From CBDHFQ01 sp965262565 (lineage in GTDB: Bacteria > Bacteroidota > Bacteroidia > J057), in assembly GCA_965262565.1 (NCBI GenBank), contig CBDHFQ010000020.1, forward strand, positions 744,001 to 808,000: DNA of 64,000 nucleotides. The letters are read 5' to 3'. Within the stretch, counting starts at the first letter, position 1; each line of letters starts with the position of its first letter. The position numbers and the translations under genes are program-made. The notes under the pieces were generated by a model. It made no database searches and was not told the origin of the DNA. It saw only the letters and a program-made list of their open reading frames with translations. Below are positions 54,797 to 62,555 of the stretch, piece after piece.

Positions 54797-55120
54797 CTAT
54801 TTAACTACAGTAGCCTCAAATTCTACTTTTAATGTTTCGAACAGGCTATTTACTTCGAGTACCGTAGATGATTGCTTAATTCCGTGTTTGGCTATCCAAT
54901 TTTGGATAAGGTGAAAGTGAGTGAATAACTCTTCTGTCGAAGTTGGGTAAATATTTAATCTAACAATATGCTTGCAATCATAGTTAGCCTCCTTGATTAC
55001 ATGTTGTAGGTTTTGTAATGCTTCCGAAATTTGACTGCTCATGTCATCAACACTTGAAATTCCATCAGCATTTATAGCAGTTTGCCCTGACACATATAAG
55101 GTGCCTTCTGTCTTTTTCAC
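54797..55120 (-). CDS. RidA-family protein with atypical or truncated start
   Basis: A 107-aa RidA/YjgF-fold protein (LYVSGQTAINADG, QISEALQNLQHVIKEANYDCKHIVRLNIYPTS, STVLEVNSLFETLKVEFEATVV). The only start in frame is GTG at 55120; upstream, 13 codons that read like normal RidA N-terminus (WQDERSNVHAIEV) are preceded by a TAG stop and contain no ATG, GTG or TTG. The normal start may have been lost. Family members deaminate reactive enamines/imines; this variant's activity is uncertain. Confidence 0.75.
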   Translation of the reverse strand: MKKTEGTLYVSGQTAINADGISSVDDMSSQISEALQNLQHVIKEANYDCKHIVRLNIYPTSTEELFTHFHLIQNWIAKHGIKQSSTVLEVNSLFETLKVEFEATVVK

Positions 55121-55289
55121 TTCTATAGCGTGTACATTACTACGTTCATCCTGCCATTTCTATGAGTTAATTATACGTTTTTCCATTTGTACTTTACTTG
55201 AGTTTTGTGCTACTATCTGTTATTGTAGCAGTTAATAATATTGGTACCCAAATCTTTACTGTTTATTTCAGAATGATTTACTGATGGGA

Positions 55290-55514
55290 TCATTGCAAAT
55301 ATCCTAGAAAGTGCTGTTTTCCATCTTCATCATTATAAACCAATTTTAAAAGTCCTGAGACAACAAAATAGCATCGATTAACATACATTCCCTGCTGAAT
55401 GAGAAGGTCTTTTTTGTTATAATTTTCAAATGAGAAATACGATAAAATTACCGAAAACTCATCACCAGTAATAGGTATTATTTTTTCTATGTGCTCTTTT
55501 AGTTTTTGCTTCAT
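55290..55514 (-). pseudogene. Crp/Fnr-family regulator remnant (N-terminal half of cNMP domain)
   Basis: From ATG 55514 the frame encodes 74 aa that match only the start of a Crp/Fnr-type cyclic-nucleotide-binding domain (MKQKLKEHIEKIIPITGDEF, FENYNKKDLLIQQGMYVNRCYFVVSGLLKLVYNDEDGKQHFLGY) and then stops. The rest of the cNMP domain and the helix-turn-helix (about 120 residues) are missing; no other frame continues it. Non-functional remnant. Confidence 0.75.
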
Positions 55515-55620
55515 TGACAAAAAATAGAATTTTGAATTTAATTGATGTCCAATGGTTGGCCTAAACGCATCAGGCAAGGGACTGAGTTATTTATTTTAGG
55601 CTTTGTTTCGGCTGGCAACA

Positions 55621-55690
55621 TTACTTGCAAAAAACAATTAATTTTAATAATTACTTGCTTTTTGCAAGTAGTTAATTATCTTTGCTTGTA
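55621..55690 (+). promoter_or_regulatory. Promoter with repeated ACTTGC operator, cassette A
   Basis: Bacteroidota promoter: TTG (55655-55657), 19-nt spacer, TATCTTTG (55677-55684). A perfect inverted repeat ACTTGC-TTTTT-GCAAGT (55653-55669) overlaps the -33 element and spacer, and another TTACTTGC lies exactly 30 nt upstream (55621-55628). The start codon of the NTF2-like gene is about 144 nt downstream. Operator role is inferred; see cassette B. Confidence 0.75.
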
Positions 55691-55827
55691 TAAAAAAAGT
55701 AGTAGACGATAAAAAAAGCAATTACTGTCCTTATGTTGTTACGTTTTCTGGCGTCCTGTTATAATAGATTCATAATACAGACAATAAGCAGAAACAATTA
55801 ATCTAATATTTCCAATTTAAAACCTTA

Positions 55828-56610
55828 ATGATGAGTAACAAAGAAACCGTAGGCACTTTTTTAGGTGCTGTATTAAAAAACGATCCTTCAACTATGCGAG
55901 AACTGGCTAATGCCGATTACATTCAGCATAATCCGTTTATTCCGACTGGTTTAGAACCCTTTATTCAAATGTTACCTGTACTGCAAGAAAACGGAACCAC
56001 TGCCGAAAATGTACGCATGTTCCAAGACGGTAATTATGTGTTTATGCACAATATCTGGAAAAATGCCAAGCCTTTTGGTGCTGATGAGATGGTGTCTTTT
56101 GACATTATCCGATTAGATGAACACGGAAAAGTGGCTGAGCATTGGGACGCCATGACCACCTTGGTAACAGAAACAGCTAGTGGAAGAACTCAAACTGATG
56201 GTCCTATTGAGGTGGAAGACTCAAATAAAACAGAAGAGAATAAAGCCTTGGCTAAGGTTCTGATAGAGGATATTCTTATGGGCAAAAACCCAAATAAGAT
56301 TACTGATTACATCAGTGCTCAACAATATGACCAACACAACCCTGGAATAAAGGATGGACTGAATGGTATCGTAGAAGCCGTCGAGTACCTTAGCTCACAA
56401 AACAATATGTTTAAATATAATAAAATACATAAAGTACTGGGTGAAGGGAATTTTGTACTTACTGTAAGTGAAGGCGAGTGGAATGGGAAACAGCAAGTAT
56501 TTTATGATTTGTTCAGGGTTAAAGAGGGCAAAGCCGTGGAGCATTGGGATATTATCCAAGAAATCCCTACTGAAAACCTGGCGAATGAAAATGGAATGTT
56601 CGGATTTTAA
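55828..56610 (+). CDS. Tandem NTF2/SnoaL-like protein (cassette A)
   Basis: A 260-aa cytosolic protein made of two SnoaL-like (NTF2-fold) domains, each with the motif Y(I/D)QHNP (residues about 30 and 168) and ending with DxxRxxxGKxxEHWD. The tandem layout resembles proteins annotated as nuclear transport factor 2 family polyketide-cyclase-like; ligand and activity unknown. It is 29 nt from the SDR gene, forming a two-gene operon. A close paralog lies at 58397. Confidence 0.88.
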   Translation: MMSNKETVGTFLGAVLKNDPSTMRELANADYIQHNPFIPTGLEPFIQMLPVLQENGTTAENVRMFQDGNYVFMHNIWKNAKPFGADEMVSFDIIRLDEHGKVAEHWDAMTTLVTETASGRTQTDGPIEVEDSNKTEENKALAKVLIEDILMGKNPNKITDYISAQQYDQHNPGIKDGLNGIVEAVEYLSSQNNMFKYNKIHKVLGEGNFVLTVSEGEWNGKQQVFYDLFRVKEGKAVEHWDIIQEIPTENLANENGMFGF

Positions 56611-56639
56611 TAGTCAGTAAAAGCTTTAAACATCACAGA

Positions 56640-57506
56640 ATGAAAAATGTAATTATTACAGGAAGTAGTAGTGGATTCGGGTTCAAAGCAGTCAAAGACT
56701 TTGCCGATAGAGGTTACCAGGTATACGCTACAATGCGCAAACCTGATGGTAAGAATGTGGAGAAAAAAGCTGAATTGGAAAGTTATTCTGCCCATATCAA
56801 AGTCTTTGATATGGATGTAACGGACGATGTGTCGGTAAAAGAAGCCATAGATGGCATCCTTGCAGAAGCGGGAAATATTGACATTTTGATTAACAATGCG
56901 GGCATTATGTATGTGGGAATTACGGAAGCTTACAGCGTCGAGCAGGCCCACCAACAGATGAACACCAATTATTATGGTGTGATACGCACTACTCAAGCGG
57001 TTTTACCTGCTATGCGGAAAGCGGGAAAAGGGTTAATCATCAACACAACTTCCGTAGCAGGCAGATTATCATGGCCATTCTTTGGGACCTACAATGCCAC
57101 CAAATTTGCCGTAGAAGGGTATTCTCAAGCCTTAAAATACGAATTAGCAGGAAAAGGAGTAGAGGTGGTATTGGTTGAACCGGGTCCCTTTGGCACTGGT
57201 TTGATTGCTTCTATCCGACCTGAAGACCGCAAAGAAGTCTTAGCAGAGTATCCCGATTTATCTGAGATCAAAACAGGAATGATTCAGCAGTTTGATCAAT
57301 TCCTTCAAACTCCAGGTGCTCCTGATCCACAATTAGTTGTGGATACTTACTTAGAACTGGCAGAAATGAAACACGGTACGCGACCTACTCGAACAGTGGT
57401 AGGATTGGATTATGGTACTAATAAAATAAATGAAGATTTTCAACCTATCCAAGATGGAAGCTTAAATGATTTACAGTTGGATTTTATGTTGAATACCAAG
57501 AATTGA
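56640..57506 (+). CDS. Short-chain dehydrogenase/reductase (cassette A)
   Basis: A 288-aa classical SDR: TGSSSGFG nucleotide motif at 7-14, DMDVTD, NNAG (about 86-89), catalytic Ser in NTTSVAG and YNATK (Tyr-x3-Lys). Length and motifs indicate an intact NADP(H)-dependent oxidoreductase, substrate unknown. Ends with a strong terminator. The second cassette carries only a 28-codon scar of this gene. Confidence 0.93.
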   Translation: MKNVIITGSSSGFGFKAVKDFADRGYQVYATMRKPDGKNVEKKAELESYSAHIKVFDMDVTDDVSVKEAIDGILAEAGNIDILINNAGIMYVGITEAYSVEQAHQQMNTNYYGVIRTTQAVLPAMRKAGKGLIINTTSVAGRLSWPFFGTYNATKFAVEGYSQALKYELAGKGVEVVLVEPGPFGTGLIASIRPEDRKEVLAEYPDLSEIKTGMIQQFDQFLQTPGAPDPQLVVDTYLELAEMKHGTRPTRTVVGLDYGTNKINEDFQPIQDGSLNDLQLDFMLNTKN

Positions 57507-57522
57507 TATTGAATAACTTTTC

Positions 57523-57564
57523 AACAGCAAACCACAAGGGATAAAGTTCTTGTGGTTTGCTGTT
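57523..57564 (+). terminator. Terminator of cassette A
   Basis: A perfect 16-bp stem AACAGCAAACCACAAG (57523-57538) / CTTGTGGTTTGCTGTT (57549-57564) with a 10-nt loop. The T-run after it is weak. The inner CACAAG/CTTGTG and loop length match the terminator of cassette B. Confidence 0.75.
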
Positions 57565-57682
57565 GCACTTCTGATTATTCATGGATTCTTCAAATTGGCC
57601 ACAACTGTTCACATAAATGGCTTATTGGCGTTTAGCTATGATGAACCTTTTACTTATTGTTAGTCTCCGTTTTTTAATTTAT

Positions 57683-58134
57683 CTATAGGTCGCAATTCCT
57701 TCTTTTTGCCACGGAATAATACGAAAACCTTGGCTTAAAGTCAGAGGAGTTTATATCAGGTTCGATTTTTTCGTATATGTTCAGAAAAGAATGCATACAA
57801 TACTCCAAAGCTGCCCGAGTTCTTTTTTCATGTGTGACATATAAGCTTTGTTTATCATATAGCTCAAAAACAGCGTCTTCGTTATGTTTTATAGCATATT
57901 ACCTTCCCTTTTACAAAACTCCAACTCAACGTGCGTTCTTGCTACTTCTGCAATGCTATCATTCATTTGACGTTTAGATGCCTGTACCTTCAGAGCTTTG
58001 ACCTTTATGGTGATGGCTTTGCCTAAACTGTCATACGGCAAAGTCAAACTGAAAAAGTGTTTAACGCTTTCTTCTACCCCTTGGAACCGTTTCAACTCTA
58101 CGGTTTCTCCGTTGAGATTTTCATGGATTCCCAA
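57683..58134 (-). pseudogene. Frameshifted remnant of an unknown gene
   Basis: On the minus strand one frame reads LKRFQGVEESVKHFFSL, YDSLGKAITIKVKALKVQASKRQ and VARTHVELEFCKREGNML to a stop at 57889; the next about 68 codons continue in another frame (KHNEDAVFELYDKQSLYVTH, EYCMHSFLNIYEKIEPDINSSDFKPRF) to a TAG at 57683-57685. Both parts read like normal protein, so this looks like a frameshifted gene with a lost start (a TGA precedes the first codon). Family not recognised. Confidence 0.5.
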
Positions 58135-58300
58135 TCACAATAGTAGGATGCATAGCCCTAAGATGCTTGTCGCTTCATATCGCAAGCTCTATAATTACAG
58201 GTGTCAAAGCCAATCCCTTGTCTCCAAGAACATCCAAGGCAGAGGTAAAGGGACGATTACACCTGAAGTCCTTTTGCATCTTTTAAGTTTATATTAAATT

Positions 58301-58370
58301 TTACTTGCAAAATGCAATTTATTTCCATAATTACTTGCATATTAAAAGTTATTATATAATTTTGCTTGCA
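58301..58370 (+). promoter_or_regulatory. Promoter with repeated ACTTGC operator, cassette B
   Basis: TTG (58335-58337), 19-nt spacer, TAATTTTG (58357-58364). Copies of TTACTTGC at 58301 and 58331 have the same 30-nt spacing as in cassette A, and the 84 nt from 58301 align without gaps to those from 55621, including the TTTGCTTG and AAAAAAGTA just downstream of the -7 element. Start codon is 33 nt downstream of the -7 element. The palindrome's right arm is not conserved here. Confidence 0.75.
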
Positions 58371-58396
58371 ATAAAAAAGTAATAACTGCTTGTTAA

Positions 58397-59344
58397 ATGA
58401 CAAAATCAAGGAAAAAAATATTAACAGTATTGGTACTATCAGGTCTTCTCGCTTCCTGTGGTGTAAATCAAACGAAATCAACAAGCGAGGTTAATCAATC
58501 AAATATTTCAAAAATGAACAACAAAGAAATCGAAGGCACATCTTATGGTATGGAATCCTCTGCAGAGGGGACTAAACTGACGGAACTCGCTATTGGTGCG
58601 TTCAATGCACTTTTTCGAGATTATAGTGAAGAAGGTGTAAAGGACGTATTCGCAGAAGGTATTATCCAACACAACCCTTTCGTGCCCACAGGCCGTGATG
58701 CGCTACTTGGACTTTTGCCTATGCTAAAAGAGGCTGGTACAACTTACCAAAACCACCGATTATTCCAGGATGGGAAATATGCGATTATGAACAATACCCT
58801 AAACAACGCTGATGCATTTGGTGCCAAGCAAATTGTTTCGTTTAATGTGTACCGTACAGAAAATGGTAAAATTGTAGAACATTGGGGAGTACCTACTCCT
58901 ATTGTTAAAGACCCAGTTGAAGGTGTTACTCAATTTGGTGGTGCAACTGAAGTAAAAGATCTAGATAAAACCGATGAAAACAAAGCAGCGGTGACAAAAC
59001 TGTTCGATACTATTGTAAATGGCACACAAGAAAAGGTAGGAGAAACCGTACAAGCAATGTTTGAACCAGATTATATTAACCACAGCCCAACCGTTGGGAA
59101 TGGTATTCCTGCACTTTTTGAAGCATTTGGAAGAGAGCAATGGGTATACAAGAAGAATCACAAGGTACTAGGACAAGGGAATTTTGTACTGTCTATTTCA
59201 GAAGGAACAGCAAAAGGCAATCCAGTAGCTTTTTACGATTTGCTACGCTTTGAAAACGGGAAAGTTGTTGAACATTGGGACGTTATTTTCCCTATACCTA
59301 CCGAAGGCTTGGCAAATAATAATGGAATGTTCGGATTTAAATAA
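58397..59344 (+). CDS. Tandem NTF2/SnoaL-like lipoprotein (cassette B)
   Basis: A 315-aa paralog of the 55828 protein with two SnoaL-like domains (IIQHNPFVPTGRDALLGLLPMLKEAGTT; DYINHSPTVGNG), ending NGMFGFK like its paralog NGMFGF. Unlike the paralog it has a lipoprotein signal (KKILTVLVLSGLLAS-Cys21), after which MNNKEIEGT lines up with MSNKETVGT of the cytosolic copy. So the same fold was sent to the envelope by a signal sequence placed in front of the old start. Ligand unknown. Confidence 0.87.
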   Translation: MTKSRKKILTVLVLSGLLASCGVNQTKSTSEVNQSNISKMNNKEIEGTSYGMESSAEGTKLTELAIGAFNALFRDYSEEGVKDVFAEGIIQHNPFVPTGRDALLGLLPMLKEAGTTYQNHRLFQDGKYAIMNNTLNNADAFGAKQIVSFNVYRTENGKIVEHWGVPTPIVKDPVEGVTQFGGATEVKDLDKTDENKAAVTKLFDTIVNGTQEKVGETVQAMFEPDYINHSPTVGNGIPALFEAFGREQWVYKKNHKVLGQGNFVLSISEGTAKGNPVAFYDLLRFENGKVVEHWDVIFPIPTEGLANNNGMFGFK

Positions 59345-59374
59345 AGATTATTCTTTTGTTAACAATTTATAAAA

Positions 59375-59458
59375 ATGAATAATATCATTGTAACAGGAAG
59401 CAACAGCGGTTTGAAAGAAATACAACTTGATTCAGTTTTGGGTAGTGTTTTTGCTTAA
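59375..59458 (+). pseudogene. 84-nt scar of an SDR gene (cassette B)
   Basis: A 27-aa frame MNNIIVTGSNSGLKEIQLDSV ends at TAA 59456-59458. The first part equals the start of an SDR (compare MKNVIITGSSSGFG at 56640), and KEIQLD resembles the C-terminal end NDLQLDFML of that gene. An internal deletion of about 780 nt joined the two ends in frame. It sits 30 nt after the NTF2-like gene, exactly where the intact SDR sits in cassette A. Confidence 0.75.
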
Positions 59459-59480
59459 TCACTAAGATTACCTTCTATTT

Positions 59481-59524
59481 AATAAAATCACAAGGGGTTC
59501 GGGTCTTGTGATTTTATTTTTTTT
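59481..59524 (+). terminator. Terminator of cassette B
   Basis: A perfect 14-bp stem AATAAAATCACAAG (59481-59494) / CTTGTGATTTTATT (59505-59518) with a 10-nt loop, followed by TTTTTT. Strong intrinsic terminator. Confidence 0.9.
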
Positions 59525-59791
59525 AATTCTTTTTTCTGAAATTACCTGCCAACGTCTTGGCTATCTGATGAACGAGGGATAACGAAGGTTAGTAAGATAG
59601 CTCTTGTTATTTGTCGCCTATCCTTATCTGCCTCTTTTCAATCCAAGAGACGATTTCATCGAATTCAATTACACCTAAAGCGCTATCCCGAATGGATAGC
59701 ATGGCCGATAAAGTCATTGTTTACCTCTAACATAAGATTTTGTACCTTAAATCGAGATTAAAAATTTACACTAACGATTTACTCTAAGCAC
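59525..59791. other. Intergenic region, no clear gene
   Basis: About 270 bp upstream of the 316-aa gene. A 36-codon minus-strand frame (59607-59717, MTLSAMLSIRDSALGVIEF) could be a remnant but is too short to support. No clear promoter found. Confidence 0.35.
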
Positions 59792-60742
59792 ATGACCTAT
59801 TCAAATCACCCAACCACCTTTCATATTCCTAAATCGAGCCAACTTACGGAACATGATTATCGCCAATTTCTAGACACTTCCTACCAATTGCTTAAAGATA
59901 CCTCCCTATATTTGGCAGAAACGGAAACGAAGGAGGTACTAGAATTGTCCCACCTGATGCCCGAAGTAGCTGAAACCGTTCTCACCATCTATATCAGCGT
60001 AAATGATGCTGTTTGTAATAAAGGATTGGTCAGTCCCTTTCTGCCCCGGCACTCCCACAATATCGTATTTGCTTTCGACCCTGAAATATTTCCGGGCAAC
60101 GAACAAGTGCCCCAAGGAACCACAGACGCAAGATCGATCATCAATGGCTTTCAACCTCCTAACGAAACCTGGCCTACTCACTGGACTTATGTAATGATTA
60201 ATGATCCAATGGTAACTTATAACGATCTTTGGGAACTTGAAGGCTATATTGATATGATCCCGGCCAAATTTGAAGATTTTACGATGATCACCCACCCTAA
60301 AGATAGCCGATTATGCATCTTTATTGATGAAGCTGCATTCCAACATCCAGTGAATCAAGGACGACCCTACCTCAAAGAGGCCCGAAAAAGAGGGGATCAA
60401 AGAGCTTACGAATTTATCTTACCCAAAGGATTAGAAGGGGAAACGAAGGATCTGGTACCTGTCATGCTCAAACAGGGAGAAAAATTATATGTAGCCCGAC
60501 CTGATTTTCTTCCTTGCGATCATTGTTGGAACAATATTCATCCCGCTAATAAACACTATGCCGTAGTTAATGAGAATTCCGCTGTTCCTTTACAACTGGT
60601 CGTTTCCAAACCTCCTGTCAAAGAGCCGTACAGATCCACGCTCATTCCTCCAGCCGGAAGTGCTGATGTTACCACAGATTGGTTTTATCGTGGGAAACAG
60701 CTATTTAGAGAGCCGATTAGAAAAGGACACATTCAGGGATAG
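59792..60742 (+). CDS. Hypothetical protein
   Basis: A 316-aa soluble protein, no signal peptide or membrane helix. Notable stretches: HLMPEVAETVLTIYISVNDAV, RPYLKEARKRGDQRAYEFILPKG, PDFLPCDHCWNNIHPANKHYAVVN and a proline-rich end. The C-x2-C in PCDHCW could bind metal. I do not recognise the family. Full-length, normal codon use, single gene. Confidence 0.8.
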   Translation: MTYSNHPTTFHIPKSSQLTEHDYRQFLDTSYQLLKDTSLYLAETETKEVLELSHLMPEVAETVLTIYISVNDAVCNKGLVSPFLPRHSHNIVFAFDPEIFPGNEQVPQGTTDARSIINGFQPPNETWPTHWTYVMINDPMVTYNDLWELEGYIDMIPAKFEDFTMITHPKDSRLCIFIDEAAFQHPVNQGRPYLKEARKRGDQRAYEFILPKGLEGETKDLVPVMLKQGEKLYVARPDFLPCDHCWNNIHPANKHYAVVNENSAVPLQLVVSKPPVKEPYRSTLIPPAGSADVTTDWFYRGKQLFREPIRKGHIQG

Positions 60743-60884
60743 GAGTTGTTGTGCCAATGAAGCTTTCGCTTGCCAACAGGAACACCTTTCTCCAACTGTT
60801 AAGTTTGCCTCGAACTAAAGGAAAACGATACAATTAATAGATCAATGTATCACATACCAACATAACATATACGACAGCTACGGC

Positions 60885-61238
60885 CTATTGATCCGACCAA
60901 ACAGCAAACTCATTTCCACTAGGCTCTGTAAAATGAAACCTTCTGCCACCAGGAAAGGAAAAAATAGGTTTGATAATGATTCCCCCCGCTTGTTCTATCT
61001 TATGTTGGGTCTCGTCCAGTCGTTCACTATAAAAAATAATGAGAGCTGACCCATGATCTGTAGAAGCAAATAAATCGGATTGAAAAAAGCCACCATCCAG
61101 CTCCTGATCTGAAAAAGCCGTATAGTTGAGACCATAATCTACGAACTTCCAATTAAACACCTGCTCAAAAAATGCTTTAGTAGCAGATAAATTGTTGGCC
61201 GGTAATTCTAAATAATTGATACTTTCGTGTTTGTTCAT
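60885..61238 (-). CDS. VOC-family (glyoxalase/bleomycin-resistance-like) protein
   Basis: A 117-aa protein with the VOC start YLELPANNLSATKAFFEQVFNWKFVDYG and ending FTEPSGNEFAVWSDQ, with PIFSFPGGRRFHF in between. Typical of the small glyoxalase/bleomycin-resistance-like group. Cytosolic; substrate unknown. Single gene. Confidence 0.92.
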   Translation of the reverse strand: MNKHESINYLELPANNLSATKAFFEQVFNWKFVDYGLNYTAFSDQELDGGFFQSDLFASTDHGSALIIFYSERLDETQHKIEQAGGIIIKPIFSFPGGRRFHFTEPSGNEFAVWSDQ

Positions 61239-61518
61239 CTTTATTTAATTTCAATTGTTTATCCTTTTCGAAAATGTTTATCAAAATAATCACCTTTTTG
61301 CATCCTGTGAAAAGGATCTCCAGGAGGCGATTAAGACGAATTCCGAAATGAATAGTAGTAATAAATATAGGAGGTTTTGCATTCATCAGAAGCTTTTGTT
61401 TATTGATAAAGAGTATATCAATTCCATTATTATTCCTGTAAATTTGTTCGACAAAAAATAATATGAGGTGCCATTGAATAAATAAATGAGAATGGAAAGC
61501 GTAGATAACTGACAATGA

Positions 61519-62487
61519 ATGAAGAAAGTAGAAATTGGACGAACAGGGATAAAAGTCTCGGAATTGTGTTTAGGAACTATGTATTTGGGAACTAAACTCA
61601 ATCAATCAAAGTCCGAAGGAATATTGGATTATTATGTGGATCAGGGAGGGAATTTTATAGATACGTCCAATAATTATGCTTTTTGGATGAACAATGGGGT
61701 AGGGGATGAAAGTGAGTGTATCATTGGAGGCTGGCTAAAAAGAAAAAACAGAGATGATATAATTATTGCTACGAAATGCGGAGCAAGACCTACTTTTTTT
61801 GATGGAGATTTGGCCAATGTCCAATTGGAAGGCCTTTCCCAACAAACCATTATCACAGCAGTAGAAGATAGTCTGAAAAGGCTGAAAACTGATTACATAG
61901 ATATTTTATACGGTCATGTAGATTTTATTGAATATCCTATAGAAGAACGATTAGCAGCTTTTTCCCGATTGAAAAAATCGGGTAAGATCAGGGCAGTAGG
62001 TACCAGTAATACCTGGGCCTGGAGAATAGAAGAAAGTAATCGCTACAGCCGGGAAAACCACTTGATTGCTTATTCTTGCGTACAGCAAAAATATTCCTAT
62101 TTACGCCCTAAATATAGTGCTGACTTTTGGGTTCAAAAACTGGTTAATGATGAATTGATAGAATATTGTTATCATCATCGACAGGTATCTCTATTGGCGT
62201 ATTCTACCTTATTATCCGGATTATATGCAAATTCAGATCCTATCGAACTACCTGAGGAATATAATACGGAAGATAACAGATATCGAATGGAAGTATTGGG
62301 GCGGATAGCTGAAGAAATTGGTTGTACTAAAAATCAGTTGATCCTGGCTTGGATGATGAATCATAAAACGAGAATCATTCCCATCATTTCAGGAAGTAAA
62401 CCCAACCAAATTCAGGAAAGCATAGGAGCCTGTGAGCTTTATTTGTCGAAAGATCAGTTAAAGACCTTGTTCTCGGCAGGGCAATAA
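61519..62487 (+). CDS. Aldo/keto reductase
   Basis: A 322-aa TIM-barrel aldo/keto reductase. VSELCLGTMYLG and GGNFIDTSNNYAFW hold the catalytic Asp and Tyr, IIIATKCG the Lys and YIDILYGHVDF the His. The cofactor-binding end IIPIISGSKPNQIQESIGA is present. NADPH-dependent carbonyl reductase, substrate unknown. Single gene, convergent with the beta-propeller gene. Confidence 0.93.
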   Translation: MKKVEIGRTGIKVSELCLGTMYLGTKLNQSKSEGILDYYVDQGGNFIDTSNNYAFWMNNGVGDESECIIGGWLKRKNRDDIIIATKCGARPTFFDGDLANVQLEGLSQQTIITAVEDSLKRLKTDYIDILYGHVDFIEYPIEERLAAFSRLKKSGKIRAVGTSNTWAWRIEESNRYSRENHLIAYSCVQQKYSYLRPKYSADFWVQKLVNDELIEYCYHHRQVSLLAYSTLLSGLYANSDPIELPEEYNTEDNRYRMEVLGRIAEEIGCTKNQLILAWMMNHKTRIIPIISGSKPNQIQESIGACELYLSKDQLKTLFSAGQ

Positions 62488-62555
62488 AAAAGTAAATCAT
62501 ACCTGCCTGATAAGGTGGTTTGGGAAAGGTTTTCTCCATTCTCCTTCCGAATTAT

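Noticed and set aside
57777..57977. A plus-strand 66-codon frame
   Set aside because: Cys/Phe/Tyr-rich random frame antisense to the better supported minus-strand gene remnant.
59607..59717. A 36-codon minus-strand frame upstream of the 316-aa gene
   Set aside because: Protein-like but too short, with no start context or homology that I can support.
61177..61515. A 112-codon minus-strand frame before the aldo/keto reductase
   Set aside because: AT-rich random frame overlapping the start of the VOC gene; no recognisable domain.
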